From: Achromobacter kerstersii
Lineage (GTDB): Bacteria > Pseudomonadota > Gammaproteobacteria > Burkholderiales > Burkholderiaceae_B
Direction: 5' to 3'
Length of the DNA: 64,000 nucleotides
NCBI RefSeq assembly: GCF_902859595.1
Contig: NZ_CADIJQ010000009.1
Coordinates: 228,269 to 292,268, forward strand
Shown here: piece after piece, positions 1-9,066 of the stretch
How the letters are laid out: every line of letters starts with the position of its first letter
Numbering within the stretch: the stretch's first letter is position 1
Position numbers and translations under genes: made by a program
Notes under the pieces: generated by a model
Databases searched by the model: none
What the model was told of the DNA's origin: nothing
What the model saw: only the letters and a program-made list of their open reading frames with translations

Positions 1-2
1 TC

Positions 3-677
3 AAAGGCATAGACCTGACCATTGCACGGGGCGAGGTCGTGTGCCTGATCGGCGCCAGCGGCTCGGGTAAATCGACGCTGCTTCAATGCATCAACGGGTT
101 GGAGCCGATACAAAGCGGGCAGATCCTGGTGGATGGCGTGGACGTGCATGACAAGCATACGAACCTGAACCAGCTGCGTCAGAAGCTAGGCATCGTGTTT
201 CAGCAGTACAACGCGTTTCCGCATTTGTCCGCGCTGGAGAACGTGGCGCTGGCGCCCCGGGTGGTCAAGGGCATGAGCCGCAAGGATGCGCTGGCGCTGG
301 CTGCCGAGTATCTGGATTACGTGGGCTTGAGCCAGCGCGCTACGCTGCGCCCGGTGAAGCTGTCGGGCGGGCAGCAACAACGTCTGGCCATTGCCCGCGC
401 GCTGGCGATGCGGCCCGACTACATGCTGTTTGACGAGGTCACCTCGGCGCTGGACCCGGAGTTGGTGGGCGAAGTGCTGGACACGCTGCGCCGGCTGAAG
501 TCATCCGGAATGTCGATGATCGTCGTCACTCACGACATTGCCTTCGCCCGCGAAAGCGGAGATCGGGTGGCCTTCTTTGATCAAGGCACCCTGTGCGAAG
601 TGGGGCCCGCCAAAACCGTCATCAACGCACCGCGCGAAGAAAGAACCCGGCAGTTTTTGCAGCGCGTCCTGAACTAA
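3..677 (+). CDS. ABC transporter ATP-binding protein, polar amino acid type (5' partial)
   Basis: The reading frame is already open at the left edge, so the N-terminus is missing. The visible part has a Walker A motif (GASGSGKST), a Q-loop region (VFQQYNAFPH), the ABC signature LSGGQQQR followed by AIARALAM, a Walker B (MLFDEVTSALDP) and the switch histidine (VTHD). The combination FDEVTSALDPE and the short length match the GlnQ/HisP group, which powers uptake of polar amino acids from a periplasmic receptor. The permease and receptor genes would lie to the left. The next gene is an aconitase-X-type dehydratase, so the substrate could be a proline or hydroxyproline derivative; that is inferred from context only. 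The family call is secure, the substrate is not. Confidence 0.93.
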   Translation, partial: KGIDLTIARGEVVCLIGASGSGKSTLLQCINGLEPIQSGQILVDGVDVHDKHTNLNQLRQKLGIVFQQYNAFPHLSALENVALAPRVVKGMSRKDALALAAEYLDYVGLSQRATLRPVKLSGGQQQRLAIARALAMRPDYMLFDEVTSALDPELVGEVLDTLRRLKSSGMSMIVVTHDIAFARESGDRVAFFDQGTLCEVGPAKTVINAPREERTRQFLQRVLN

Positions 678-728
678 GGCCAGCGCCTGCGGCAACTGCG
701 CTAAGGCCGGCGCTTGTGGCAACCGCGT
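675..728 (+). repeat. Imperfect 27-bp tandem duplication at the end of the ABC gene
   Basis: Two adjacent 27-base units (675-701 and 702-728) both begin TAAGGCC and agree at about 21 positions. The first unit contains the stop codon of the ABC gene. This is a local duplication with no visible regulatory role. Confidence 0.6.
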
Positions 729-783
729 CGCCGCCCACGTGGCGCGCGCGCCGGGTACGAATAGGACCAACAGGGAGAAAAAA

Positions 784-2550
784 GTGGATCGCTTTCAGTC
801 GGACACGCCCAAACTGCTGGGCAAGACCTGGGTTTCTGGCGAGGCGTCAGGCAAGGTGCTCTGGACCGATATGGACTTGAGCTTCTGGGGCGGCGTCGAC
901 CCGCGCACGGGCGTGGTGATCGACAAGCATCATCCGTTGCACGGGCAAACCCTCTCAGACCGCATCCTGGTGTTGCCGGGCAGTCGGGGCTCGTGCACCG
1001 GCAGCGCCGTCATGCTTGAATTGCTGCTGGGCGGCCGGGCCCCGCGGGCGCTGGTGCTGGCCGGCCGCGACGACGTCCTCATGCTGGGCGTGCTGGTGGC
1101 CGAAGCGGTGTTCGGCAAGAGCATCCCCGTGGTCAGCGTCGGCGCTTCGGCCTTTCTTGCCTTGAAGCAACGCCCATCGCTGCGGGTGCAGGCAGGGGAA
1201 GCGCCCATGCCGGAGTCCGCACCGATGCCCGAGCAGACGGACGACGCGGTCATCATCGCCGATGCATCCCATTGGTCGGTGGTGGCATTGGGCGAAGGCG
1301 ACCTGCGGATGTTGCAAGGGACCGAAGGCAAGGCTGCGCGGGTTGCGATGGAGATCATCGTGCGCATGGCGCGCGCGGCGGGTGCGACGCAACTGCTTGA
1401 TATCCAGCAAGGCCATATCGACGGCTGCATCTATACCGGGCCGGCAGGCCTGGCGTTCGCCCGGCGGCTGGCCAGTTGGGACGCGAAGGTGAAGATCCCC
1501 ACGACCATGAACGCCATTTCCGTGGACCGTTGCGCCTGGCGCGCCCAGGGCGTGCCGGCAACGTTGGGCGTACCAGCCGAAGCGCTGGCCGACGCCTATG
1601 TGGCCATGGGCGTGGCGCCCACCTACACCTGTGCGCCCTATCACCTGCCCACGGCGCCGAGGTTCGGCGAACAGATTGCCTGGGCCGAATCCAATGCGGT
1701 TGTCTATGCGAACAGCGTGATCGGCGCGCGCACGGCCAAGTATCCGGATTTCCTGGACATATTCATCGCGCTGACCGGTCGCGCCGCCGCGGCCAGCAGT
1801 CATCTGACACAGAACCGCCGTGCCGTGTTGCAAGTGGACATCGACCCGCCGGCCGATCATGACGATAGCTTTTGGCCCCTGCTGGGTTATCTCGTGGGCG
1901 TTTGGGCGGGCCGCGATGTGCCGGTGGTGAATGGACTGCAGGCTGCGTCGCCCACGCTGGACGCGCTGCGCGCGTTTGGCGCCGCGTTCGCGACCACGTC
2001 GTCTGCACCCATGTTTCATATCGCGGGCGACACCCCGGAAGCGCCTGATCTGGCGGCGGCGCTGGGCGGGGCGGAGCCCAACTCGACGCGGCGAATCACG
2101 GTTGCAGATTTGCGAAACGCGTGGCGGGCATTCAACAAGGCCGAGCGGGATCAGGTGGAATGGGTGGCGTTGGGTAATCCGCACTTTTCTGCCGAAGAAA
2201 TCACGGCGCTGGCAGAGCGATGCGCCGGCCGGAAGAAGAGCGACACGGTGGGCATCACGGTCACGACCCATGGCGACGTACTGCGTTCTGCGGCAATAGC
2301 CGGGCCCGTTGCGGCATTGCGCAGCTTCGGCGTCAGTTTCGTCGTGGACACGTGTTGGTGCGTGATCCAGGCGCCGGTCTTTGACCCCGCCGTCAAGACG
2401 GTCATGACCAATTCCGGAAAGTACGCGCATTACGGGCCGGGGCTGGTGGACAGGAACGTACGCTTCGGGTCCTTGGCGGATTGCGTCGACGCGGCCTGTA
2501 CTGGAACGTTCAGCACCGAACCGCCACTGTGGCTTGGCCAAGATGGCTGA
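784..2550 (+). CDS. Aconitase X (AcnX) type dehydratase, fused small and large domains
   Basis: A 588-residue protein in which the small AcnX domain (about the first 130 residues, with LPGSRGSCTGS) is joined to the catalytic AcnX domain (DUF521), including TYTCAPYHLP and a following stretch with ANSVIGARTAKYPDF. Fused AcnX proteins of this size have been characterised as cis-3-hydroxy-L-proline dehydratases; other AcnX members are mevalonate 5-phosphate dehydratases in archaea. I chose the GTG at 784 because GGGAGA lies just upstream; an upstream frame start at 739 would add 15 residues with no site of its own. The position directly after an amino-acid ABC transporter gene fits uptake and breakdown of a hydroxyproline isomer, but the substrate is inferred. 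Confidence 0.8.
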   Translation: MDRFQSDTPKLLGKTWVSGEASGKVLWTDMDLSFWGGVDPRTGVVIDKHHPLHGQTLSDRILVLPGSRGSCTGSAVMLELLLGGRAPRALVLAGRDDVLMLGVLVAEAVFGKSIPVVSVGASAFLALKQRPSLRVQAGEAPMPESAPMPEQTDDAVIIADASHWSVVALGEGDLRMLQGTEGKAARVAMEIIVRMARAAGATQLLDIQQGHIDGCIYTGPAGLAFARRLASWDAKVKIPTTMNAISVDRCAWRAQGVPATLGVPAEALADAYVAMGVAPTYTCAPYHLPTAPRFGEQIAWAESNAVVYANSVIGARTAKYPDFLDIFIALTGRAAAASSHLTQNRRAVLQVDIDPPADHDDSFWPLLGYLVGVWAGRDVPVVNGLQAASPTLDALRAFGAAFATTSSAPMFHIAGDTPEAPDLAAALGGAEPNSTRRITVADLRNAWRAFNKAERDQVEWVALGNPHFSAEEITALAERCAGRKKSDTVGITVTTHGDVLRSAAIAGPVAALRSFGVSFVVDTCWCVIQAPVFDPAVKTVMTNSGKYAHYGPGLVDRNVRFGSLADCVDAACTGTFSTEPPLWLGQDG

Positions 2551-2881
2551 GCCCAGACACTGCGCTTTGCAATCCAGTAATACAGCCTGCGCATCACCCT
2601 CAGATTTCGAGGGGAATATCTGATTAATCAGGGTTTGAATTAAGCATCATCCTAGTTCCTTGAGCGTGTCAAAAAAGTATCGTTCGTGGGTCTGCACAGA
2701 TCCACGACTTGGTCCGCCAATCAGGTCTGTGTATGTCCTTTCAGCCTTGTGTACGGCATTGCCGTGTCTGGGCTTTTCACAGCGTTGGTAGCCATTTGAA
2801 GCACCGTCGGCAAGCAGCTATTGCCCGTTGGCGGTGCCTTTTTTCGAATGGACTTTTTTATCTCTGCATAGAGGAACTCGC
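2551..2881 (+). promoter_or_regulatory. Upstream control region of the fimbrial operon
   Basis: 331 bases without a gene. It holds a perfect 12-base palindrome CTGATTAATCAG (2620-2631), a near-perfect inverted repeat CGTGGGTCTG / CAGATCCACG (2685-2706) and a terminator-like hairpin (listed separately). A homopolymeric C tract like those that phase-vary Bordetella fim promoters is absent. I cannot place -35/-10 boxes with confidence. Confidence 0.5.
2801..2844 (+). terminator. Terminator-like hairpin in the leader of the pilin gene
   Basis: GCACCG (2801-2806) pairs with CGGTGC (2832-2837), with an inner pairing GGCA (2809-2812) / TGCC (2822-2825), followed by C and six T (2839-2844). It ends only 37 bases before the pilin start. 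It could end readthrough from the left or act as an attenuator in the fimbrial leader. Confidence 0.55.
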
Positions 2882-3430
2882 ATGAAGCGCAGTATTGTGA
2901 ATACCCTTGCCGCCTCCGGTTTACTCCTGGCCGTGTTGGCGCCCGTATCGACGTATGCCGCCAACGGGGTTATTCAATTTCGCGGTGACATCAGCGACAC
3001 GACGTGCGCCGTCGATGTTTCGTCGGCCACGGGCTCGGAAGTGCGGTTTGGCACCGTCAAACCGGATGCCGTCATTGCCGGCACCGCGCCGGCCCTGAGT
3101 TTCGACATCAACGTGGGTGGCGGGGCCGATTGCACCAATGGCAAGAAGGCCATGTTGAGCTTCGACCGCAACGACGTCGACCTGGTGTCCAACAACGTTC
3201 CGCTGTATGCGGGCGGTGCGGGCAACGTGCAAATCGAAATCTCCAACAGCACGAACGGCGTGAAGGGCGACAAGGTGCTGCTTGGCCAGGTTGGCGCGGT
3301 GGAAGCCGAGATCGTCGACAACGCGGCGAAGTACTCGTACTTCGCGCAGTATGTGCGCCGGGACAACGCGGCTCCGGTCACGCCGGGCGATGGTAACGCG
3401 CGCCTGAACTTTACGGTCAACGTCCGTTAA
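2882..3430 (+). CDS. Major fimbrial subunit, type 1 pilin family
   Basis: A 182-residue secreted pilin. The ATG at 2882 is preceded by AGAGG and opens a clear signal peptide (MKRSIVNTLAASGLLLAV, cleavage after TYAA). The mature part starts NGVIQFRGDI, contains the first pilin cysteine in DTTCAVDV and a second in ADCTNGKK, and ends with the alternating donor strand typical of chaperone-usher pilins (ARLNFTVNVR). The frame could start at 2828 but that would bury the signal peptide. It is the first gene of a five-gene operon and probably forms the fimbrial shaft, because the major subunit is commonly encoded first. Confidence 0.92.
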   Translation: MKRSIVNTLAASGLLLAVLAPVSTYAANGVIQFRGDISDTTCAVDVSSATGSEVRFGTVKPDAVIAGTAPALSFDINVGGGADCTNGKKAMLSFDRNDVDLVSNNVPLYAGGAGNVQIEISNSTNGVKGDKVLLGQVGAVEAEIVDNAAKYSYFAQYVRRDNAAPVTPGDGNARLNFTVNVR

Positions 3431-3444
3431 TTGCTGTCAGCGAC

Positions 3445-4206
3445 ATGATGTTTGACTCTGGAATCCTTGCGCGCGGCGCATCGTTACTTGCTGTGTCGTC
3501 CGCAGTGATCCTGGCAGCTTGGGCCACCCCGGTCCAAGCTGCGATCGTGCTGGACGGAACTCGCGTTGTGATCTCGTCCGATGCGCGCAGTGTCACGCTT
3601 GGCATGCAGAACACGGGTGATGTGCCCGTGCTGGCGCAGAACTGGATCGATGACGGGCGGCAAGACGCCTTGCCTGCGGATATCAATGTGCCGTTCATCC
3701 TGACGCCGGCCATCGTTCGGGTAGAACCCAGTGGTTCGGCGGTGGTTCGCATTTCGTACACCCGTGAACCGCTGCCTGCTGATCGCGAAAGCCTGTTCTA
3801 CCTGAACGTGATGGAAACGCCTCCGCGCGTGGCGGGCGCCGAGAACGCACTGATGTTCAACATCAGAACGCGCATCAAGATCTTCTTTCGGCCGGTCTCA
3901 TTGAAGCAAGGGGTGGGCGGCGCGCCCGGCAAGCTCGGCTGGAAGCTCGCGCGCAGTGCGAAGGGCAAGACTGTCCTTGAAGTCGCCAATCCGACGCCGT
4001 ACCACTTGACGTTGGTGGGCATTGGGCTGTACTCCAAGAACGGTCGAGTCGATGCCGGTAGCGGTATGGTGGCGCCCTTTGACACCGCACGTTTTGAATT
4101 GCCGGCGGCCGGCATTTCAGCTACCCAAAAAGGGCTGAGCGTTCGCTACGAAATTGTCAACGATTACGGCGGGTTGCAGCCTCAGGATATGCGCCTGCTT
4201 GATTGA
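3445..4206 (+). CDS. Periplasmic fimbrial chaperone (PapD family)
   Basis: A 253-residue PapD-like chaperone, 14 bases after the pilin gene. It has a signal peptide (about residues 1-32, ending VQAA), the N-terminal immunoglobulin-like domain with DGTRVVISSDARSVTL and the conserved FILTPAIVRVEPSGSAVVRI segment, which carries the G1 edge strand region, and the family signature ESLFYLNVMETPP. The second domain follows with PTPYHLTL. Such chaperones give pilins a temporary strand in the periplasm and deliver them to the usher. This one is probably matched to the neighbouring pilin. Confidence 0.93.
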   Translation: MMFDSGILARGASLLAVSSAVILAAWATPVQAAIVLDGTRVVISSDARSVTLGMQNTGDVPVLAQNWIDDGRQDALPADINVPFILTPAIVRVEPSGSAVVRISYTREPLPADRESLFYLNVMETPPRVAGAENALMFNIRTRIKIFFRPVSLKQGVGGAPGKLGWKLARSAKGKTVLEVANPTPYHLTLVGIGLYSKNGRVDAGSGMVAPFDTARFELPAAGISATQKGLSVRYEIVNDYGGLQPQDMRLLD

Positions 4207-4255
4207 CTCCCCGTCACTTTGACTGTGGTTGGGCCAAGGAGCCAATTCGCCCGAG

Positions 4256-6934
4256 ATGGAACCTTTACGCTTGCGGACTTTCGTTCGTGCCTCTGCACGC
4301 CCATCGCCTCTGATCGCGGCGCCTGCCGCGCCCTCGCGGCGGCCAATCGGGGGCATGATGGCGCTGGCTTTCGCCCTGGGTGTCGCGGCAACCGCCACGA
4401 ACGCGCAGGACGAAATCGCCATCTTCGACCCGAACATGCTGGTGCAAGGCATCGGAGGCGTCACCATTGATCCGCGCCGGTTTCAGCGCGTGAATTACGC
4501 CGAGGCCGGCACACATCATTTGGATGTTTATTTCAACGGCCAATGGCGCGGGGTCGAGGACATCGAGTTCCGTCACATCGAGGGCTTCGATAGCGCCGTG
4601 CCTTGCTATGACACCGCCTTTCTCGACCGGGGCGGGCTGGATCTGAACAAGGTGTCGCGCGCAGAAGGCGTTGATCCCTTGCCGGACGCGCTGACCTGCG
4701 AGGAGCTGGCGGCATACGTGCCGGGCGGTCAGATAAAGCTGGATATCGCGCAACAGCGCCTGTACATCACCTACCCCGAATACCTGCAACGGCTGGCGGC
4801 GTCGCACCGGTATGTGGACCCGTCGCAATGGGACAGCGGCATGACGGCGGCGCGACTGAACTACACGGTCAACGTGTACACCAGCGAAGGCGCGGGGCGC
4901 CGCATGACGCGGGGATACTCGGGGCTGAACCTGGGCGTCAATGTGGGCGCGCTGCGGTTCCGGCACACGGGATCGGTCACGTGGTCCACCCGCAACGGAG
5001 CCAGGTATCAAGCCAGTTCCTACTATGTGCAAACTGATTTGCCCTCGTGGCAATCACAGTTGCTGCTGGGGGAAAGCGCCACCAGCGGTGAACTGTTCGA
5101 CTCGGTGACGTTCCGGGGCGTTCAACTTGCCAGCGATGACCGTATGTTGCCCGAGACCCTGCGGTACTACACGCCCATCGTGCGGGGCACGGCCAACAGC
5201 AATGCCAAGGTGTCGGTCTATCAGCGCGGCTTTCTTGTGTATGAAACGACCGTCTCGCCCGGCCCGTTTGCGATTGAAGACGTGCGCGCCAACAGCTATG
5301 GCGGCGACCTGGACGTACGCGTGACGGAAGCCGATGGCAGCTCACGCAGCTTCGTGGTGCCGTTTGCCACGATCGTGCAGTTGCTCAGACCGGGCACGAC
5401 CCAATACAGCCTGACTGCGGGCCGCGCGGCGGACCCGGGGCTGCGCGGCAGTTCGCAGTACGTCCTGCAAGGAACGCTCAAACGCGGGGTGGGCGACGCC
5501 GTGACGGCCTACGGCGGGCTGGCCTTTACCGACGATTACCGCTCGATGCTGTTGGGCGCGGCGATGAGTACGCGGATAGGCGCTTTTGCGGCGGACGTCA
5601 CGACAGCGCGCGCTGATTTGCCGGGTTCGGGCAAGCGCAGCGGCGCCAGCTACCGGCTGACCTACAGCAAGGATTTGCCGAACAGCGGCACCAGCTTTTC
5701 GTTGCTGGCGTACCGGTACTCCACCAGCGGATACGTCGGCTTGGGAGAGGCCGTCGCCGCCGGGAGAACGTCGCACGGAGACGGCTACCGGCCATTTCGT
5801 GTCAATGGCATGCGCAGCCGGTTCGACGCGAACATCAATCAGGCGCTGGGTGAGCGGTGGGGCAGCGTGTATGTGGCGGGCTCGGCGGCGAACTACTGGA
5901 GCGAGCGGGGCAACGCCCTGAACTATGCATTGGGCTACAGCAATTCCTGGAACCGCATTTCGTATTCCTTAGGCGTGCAGCGGGTGCACAACGTGGGCGG
6001 CGCAGACGGGTACCGTCGTGGCAATGGCGACAGAAGCACGCAGGTGACGCTGAATATCTCCATCTCCTTGGGCAGCGCAGCCTCGGGCGGATCGCCCCGA
6101 TTGAATACGTTCTACAGCCGCGACAGCCAGTCTGGAACGCGCCTCACCACCGGTGCAACCGGCGCATTGGATGAGGAAAGCGCCGGCACTTACTCGGTAT
6201 CTGCCTCTCACACGGGCGGCAATGGCTCCAATACGGCGGATGCCAGCCTGGCGTACCAATTCCCTCAGGTATCGGTGTCGGCAAGCGTAGGCGCGGGCCA
6301 GGGGTACCGCCAGGCATCCATGAGCGCCAATGGCGGAGTCTTGGTGCACGGCGGCGGCGTGACGTTCGCCCAGGCAATGGGCGAGACCGTGGCGCTGGTC
6401 GAGGCCAAGGGCGCTCAGGGTGCGCGGGTAGGGTACGGCTTCAATCAGGTGGACGCTCGCGGCTACGCCATCGTTGGCCATCTGACGCCGTATCGCCTGA
6501 ACTCGGTGGACCTGGACCCCAAGAATATTCCGGACGACATTGAACTGAAGACCAGCTCGGTCAACATCGCGCCCCGGGCCGGGGCCATCGCCAAACTGGT
6601 TTACCCGACGTTGCGTGCGCGCCAACTGCTGATTCGCAGCACGCAGGCCGACGGCGCTTCGCTGCCGTTTGGCGCCGAGGTCATCGATGTGGCAACCGCA
6701 TTGCCAGTGGGCGTGGTCGGGCAGGGCAGCCGTATCGTCATGCGCGCCGAACAAGACAGCGGTACGGTGCGTGTGCAGTGGGGAACGGGTGACGATGAGC
6801 AATGCCTGATTGACTACCAATTGCCCGAGCGGAACACGTCCAAGGGCTATGACGTGCTTGAGCTGGCCTGCACCGCGGGGGTGGCAACGCCGGTGTTGAA
6901 GGCGGCGGCGGGCGACGCGCTGACGATGCGATGA
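4256..6934 (+). CDS. Outer-membrane fimbrial usher (FimD/PapC family)
   Basis: An usher of about 892 residues, slightly longer than typical family members. After an N-terminal hydrophobic segment ending NAQD, the N-terminal domain has FDPNMLVQGIGG and DVYFNGQW. The barrel region includes SSYYVQTDLP, LLLGES and DRMLPETLRYYTPIVRG, and the plug/middle region has the family signature NAKVSVYQRGFLVYE. The C-terminal domains run to CLIDYQLPE. It secretes and polymerises pilins at the outer membrane. The start is uncertain: ATG 4256 follows AAGGAG at a rather long distance, and a TTG at 4229 would add nine residues. It overlaps the next chaperone by four bases (ATGA). Confidence 0.93.
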   Translation: MEPLRLRTFVRASARPSPLIAAPAAPSRRPIGGMMALAFALGVAATATNAQDEIAIFDPNMLVQGIGGVTIDPRRFQRVNYAEAGTHHLDVYFNGQWRGVEDIEFRHIEGFDSAVPCYDTAFLDRGGLDLNKVSRAEGVDPLPDALTCEELAAYVPGGQIKLDIAQQRLYITYPEYLQRLAASHRYVDPSQWDSGMTAARLNYTVNVYTSEGAGRRMTRGYSGLNLGVNVGALRFRHTGSVTWSTRNGARYQASSYYVQTDLPSWQSQLLLGESATSGELFDSVTFRGVQLASDDRMLPETLRYYTPIVRGTANSNAKVSVYQRGFLVYETTVSPGPFAIEDVRANSYGGDLDVRVTEADGSSRSFVVPFATIVQLLRPGTTQYSLTAGRAADPGLRGSSQYVLQGTLKRGVGDAVTAYGGLAFTDDYRSMLLGAAMSTRIGAFAADVTTARADLPGSGKRSGASYRLTYSKDLPNSGTSFSLLAYRYSTSGYVGLGEAVAAGRTSHGDGYRPFRVNGMRSRFDANINQALGERWGSVYVAGSAANYWSERGNALNYALGYSNSWNRISYSLGVQRVHNVGGADGYRRGNGDRSTQVTLNISISLGSAASGGSPRLNTFYSRDSQSGTRLTTGATGALDEESAGTYSVSASHTGGNGSNTADASLAYQFPQVSVSASVGAGQGYRQASMSANGGVLVHGGGVTFAQAMGETVALVEAKGAQGARVGYGFNQVDARGYAIVGHLTPYRLNSVDLDPKNIPDDIELKTSSVNIAPRAGAIAKLVYPTLRARQLLIRSTQADGASLPFGAEVIDVATALPVGVVGQGSRIVMRAEQDSGTVRVQWGTGDDEQCLIDYQLPERNTSKGYDVLELACTAGVATPVLKAAAGDALTMR

Positions 6935-7710
6935 ATGCGCCTATCTTGCCTGCTGGTTACCGAGTCATTCTGTGTCTTGCCTTGGCGCTGGGCCTGAGCG
7001 CGGCTGCGCGCGCCGATCTCGCCGTGGTGGGTACGCGTCATGTCTACCCGGCAAACGACAAATCACTGACGATTCAAACCCGCAACACGGGCGAGCGGCC
7101 GATTCTGGTGCAGGTCTGGCTGGATCAAGGAAGCCGTGATGCGGACCCCAGCCAGCTGGCGGTGCCGTTTGTTGTGGCGCCGCCCGTGTTTCGTCTGAAC
7201 GCGCATGAACGCGCGGCGGTGTCGCTGCGGCACACGGGTGAACCCATGCCCACGGATCGTGAATCCGTGTTCTGGATCAATTTTCTGAACGTGCCGTCGA
7301 GTACGCCGTCGGTGGCGGGCGACGCGCCTAATCGCTTGAAGTTGTCGCATCGCTTTCGGATGAAGGTGTTGTACCGGCCATCGGGCTTGGCGGGATCGGC
7401 GCGTGAGGCCATTGATCAGGTGAGGTGGACGTATCGCAATGCGGCAGAGGGGGCGCAGGGCGAGGGCGTGCTTGAAGCGTGGAATCCGTCGGCCTACTTC
7501 GTGTCGTTCGCCCGCGTGGAATTCAAGGCCCGTGGCGGCCCCGTCCTGCTGGACGGACTGACCGTGGCGCCTATGGGCGGAACGCGCTTTCCGCTGGCGC
7601 CGGGCGTTATCCCGTTAGCCGGCCGGGACGCACTGCGGTTTGAAGCGCCGACGGACGACGGCGTCATGGTGCAGGGCACGAGCGCGCTCGCGACGGGCGC
7701 GGCCAACTGA
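6931..7710 (+). CDS. Second periplasmic fimbrial chaperone (PapD family)
   Basis: A 259-residue chaperone whose ATG overlaps the usher stop, implying coupled translation. A signal peptide ends near RADL. The same family marks as in the first chaperone are present (VGTRHVYPANDKSLTI, PPVFRLNAHERAAVSLR and ESVFWINFLNVPS), but the two sequences have clearly diverged. Two chaperones in one operon usually serve different subunits; here the second lies next to the large last gene and may be dedicated to that tip protein. The division of labour is inferred from gene order. Confidence 0.92.
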   Translation: MNAPILPAGYRVILCLALALGLSAAARADLAVVGTRHVYPANDKSLTIQTRNTGERPILVQVWLDQGSRDADPSQLAVPFVVAPPVFRLNAHERAAVSLRHTGEPMPTDRESVFWINFLNVPSSTPSVAGDAPNRLKLSHRFRMKVLYRPSGLAGSAREAIDQVRWTYRNAAEGAQGEGVLEAWNPSAYFVSFARVEFKARGGPVLLDGLTVAPMGGTRFPLAPGVIPLAGRDALRFEAPTDDGVMVQGTSALATGAAN

Positions 7711-7763
7711 ATCAAGGCGGCGGCTGCGGGCAAGCCGTCGTCAACCGAACAAGGAAGACAAAC

Positions 7764-8948
7764 ATGGCAAGCAGGGGTGTGTTGCGGCGTCTCGGCGCGG
7801 GAGGATTGGCGGGCGTGTTGCTGGCGGTGGCAGCGCCGATGGCGTGGGGCCAGTCAACGCAGAAAGGCCTGATCGCCGGGAATTGCACCTGGAGCAATAA
7901 GCTAGGCTCGCGATGGAATCCGCTTAGGCCGCAACTTAGCAGTGCGGCGCAAGTGAGTGATGTGCTGTCTGAAAGAAGTGCCATTGTGACGACGGATTTT
8001 ACCTATGAGGATTACGGCGATCCTTCGGAGGAATACGAATTGATCGTGGCGGCAATTTGGGAACCCAGGTTGGCTGTGGATCAAAACGGCTGGGCCAAGA
8101 CCAACGTTCCCGGCATCTCCATGGCGATATTGGCAAACGGCCAGGCAGTGTTGCCCGGCAATCTTCCGGTGGTGGTGGCAAAGCACGCGCTGGCTGTCAA
8201 CGACGGAAAGCCGAAGCCGAAACATGATTCGGTGCATACCGCTTTGATCCAACAGCTTGTGTTGGCCTCCCCGCTGGATCAGTTGCCTTCCAACGGGCCG
8301 CAGAGTGTGACCGGTGTCGCCCTTGGCGCGGGATTCGCGCTGTATGCAATGAGCTTTCCGAAAGGTAATCCGTATCAACTCGGACAAACGATTCCGCGCT
8401 TTCCGTCTTATCCCGCAGGGCCGCAGGTTTGTGTCTCTACCAAGCTGGGCCCCTTGCTGGGAAGCGGCATCATGGGACTTGGGGCGGGTGGCAGCGAGGT
8501 GGTGTTTTCCAACGCGTGCGAAGTGGGGCTGACACAGACCAAGACCGTGGAACTGGGGTCCTACTCGCTGCGTGATTTTCCCAGTCAAGGAGCCACCTCT
8601 GAAGAAAGACCATTTGATATCACGCTGGGCAAATGCAGCGCCCTTGCCAGACCCAAAATTTCTTTTACCGCCAAACACGGCGCCAGTGCTGACAAGACTG
8701 TGCTGAAGCTCGATCCCAAAGTGGACGACCGGGGATTGCCACCGGCCAAAGGCGTGGGCATTGTGATGATTAACGCGGCGACCAACAAGCGCATCGAATT
8801 CGGCAAGTTCTATGACATGGCGAGAGCCGGCGCGGACAGCGCAAGCATATTTCTGCGCGCCAGCTATTTGCGCACCGCCGCGCACCCGGCCCAGATGGCA
8901 GGCGGGCATGCGAATGGGACAGCGGAGTTCACCATTGAATTTCCCTGA
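7764..8948 (+). CDS. Fimbrial tip adhesin (FimH/FimD-like two-domain subunit)
   Basis: A 394-residue secreted protein ending the fimbrial operon. The signal peptide (to about residue 30, ending MAWG) is followed by a long N-terminal region that I do not recognise and that probably carries binding, with single cysteines in NCTWSNK and QVCVST. The C-terminal pilin domain starts near the cysteine in NACEVGLTQ, has a second cysteine in LGKCSAL and finishes with a donor-strand-like GTAEFTIEFP. This layout, about twice pilin length with a C-terminal pilin fold, is that of tip adhesins. The receptor cannot be read from sequence. A strong terminator follows 26 bases after the stop. Confidence 0.82.
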   Translation: MASRGVLRRLGAGGLAGVLLAVAAPMAWGQSTQKGLIAGNCTWSNKLGSRWNPLRPQLSSAAQVSDVLSERSAIVTTDFTYEDYGDPSEEYELIVAAIWEPRLAVDQNGWAKTNVPGISMAILANGQAVLPGNLPVVVAKHALAVNDGKPKPKHDSVHTALIQQLVLASPLDQLPSNGPQSVTGVALGAGFALYAMSFPKGNPYQLGQTIPRFPSYPAGPQVCVSTKLGPLLGSGIMGLGAGGSEVVFSNACEVGLTQTKTVELGSYSLRDFPSQGATSEERPFDITLGKCSALARPKISFTAKHGASADKTVLKLDPKVDDRGLPPAKGVGIVMINAATNKRIEFGKFYDMARAGADSASIFLRASYLRTAAHPAQMAGGHANGTAEFTIEFP

Positions 8949-8974
8949 TGACTGATGATGGCGTGATAGGAAAG

Positions 8975-9007
8975 AAGGCCGTACGGTTTAACCCGTACGG
9001 CCTTTTT
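8975..9007 (+). terminator. Rho-independent terminator of the fimbrial operon
   Basis: A perfect 12-bp stem AAGGCCGTACGG / CCGTACGGCCTT (8975-8986 and 8993-9004), a six-base loop and a T run. It lies between the fimbrial operon and the oppositely oriented exoprotein gene, and because it is symmetrical it may act in both directions. Confidence 0.9.
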
Positions 9008-9066
9008 CATGCCCTGGAACTTAGGCGTGGAAAGTGCTTTAGACGATCAAAGGGGCATGGAGCCCA

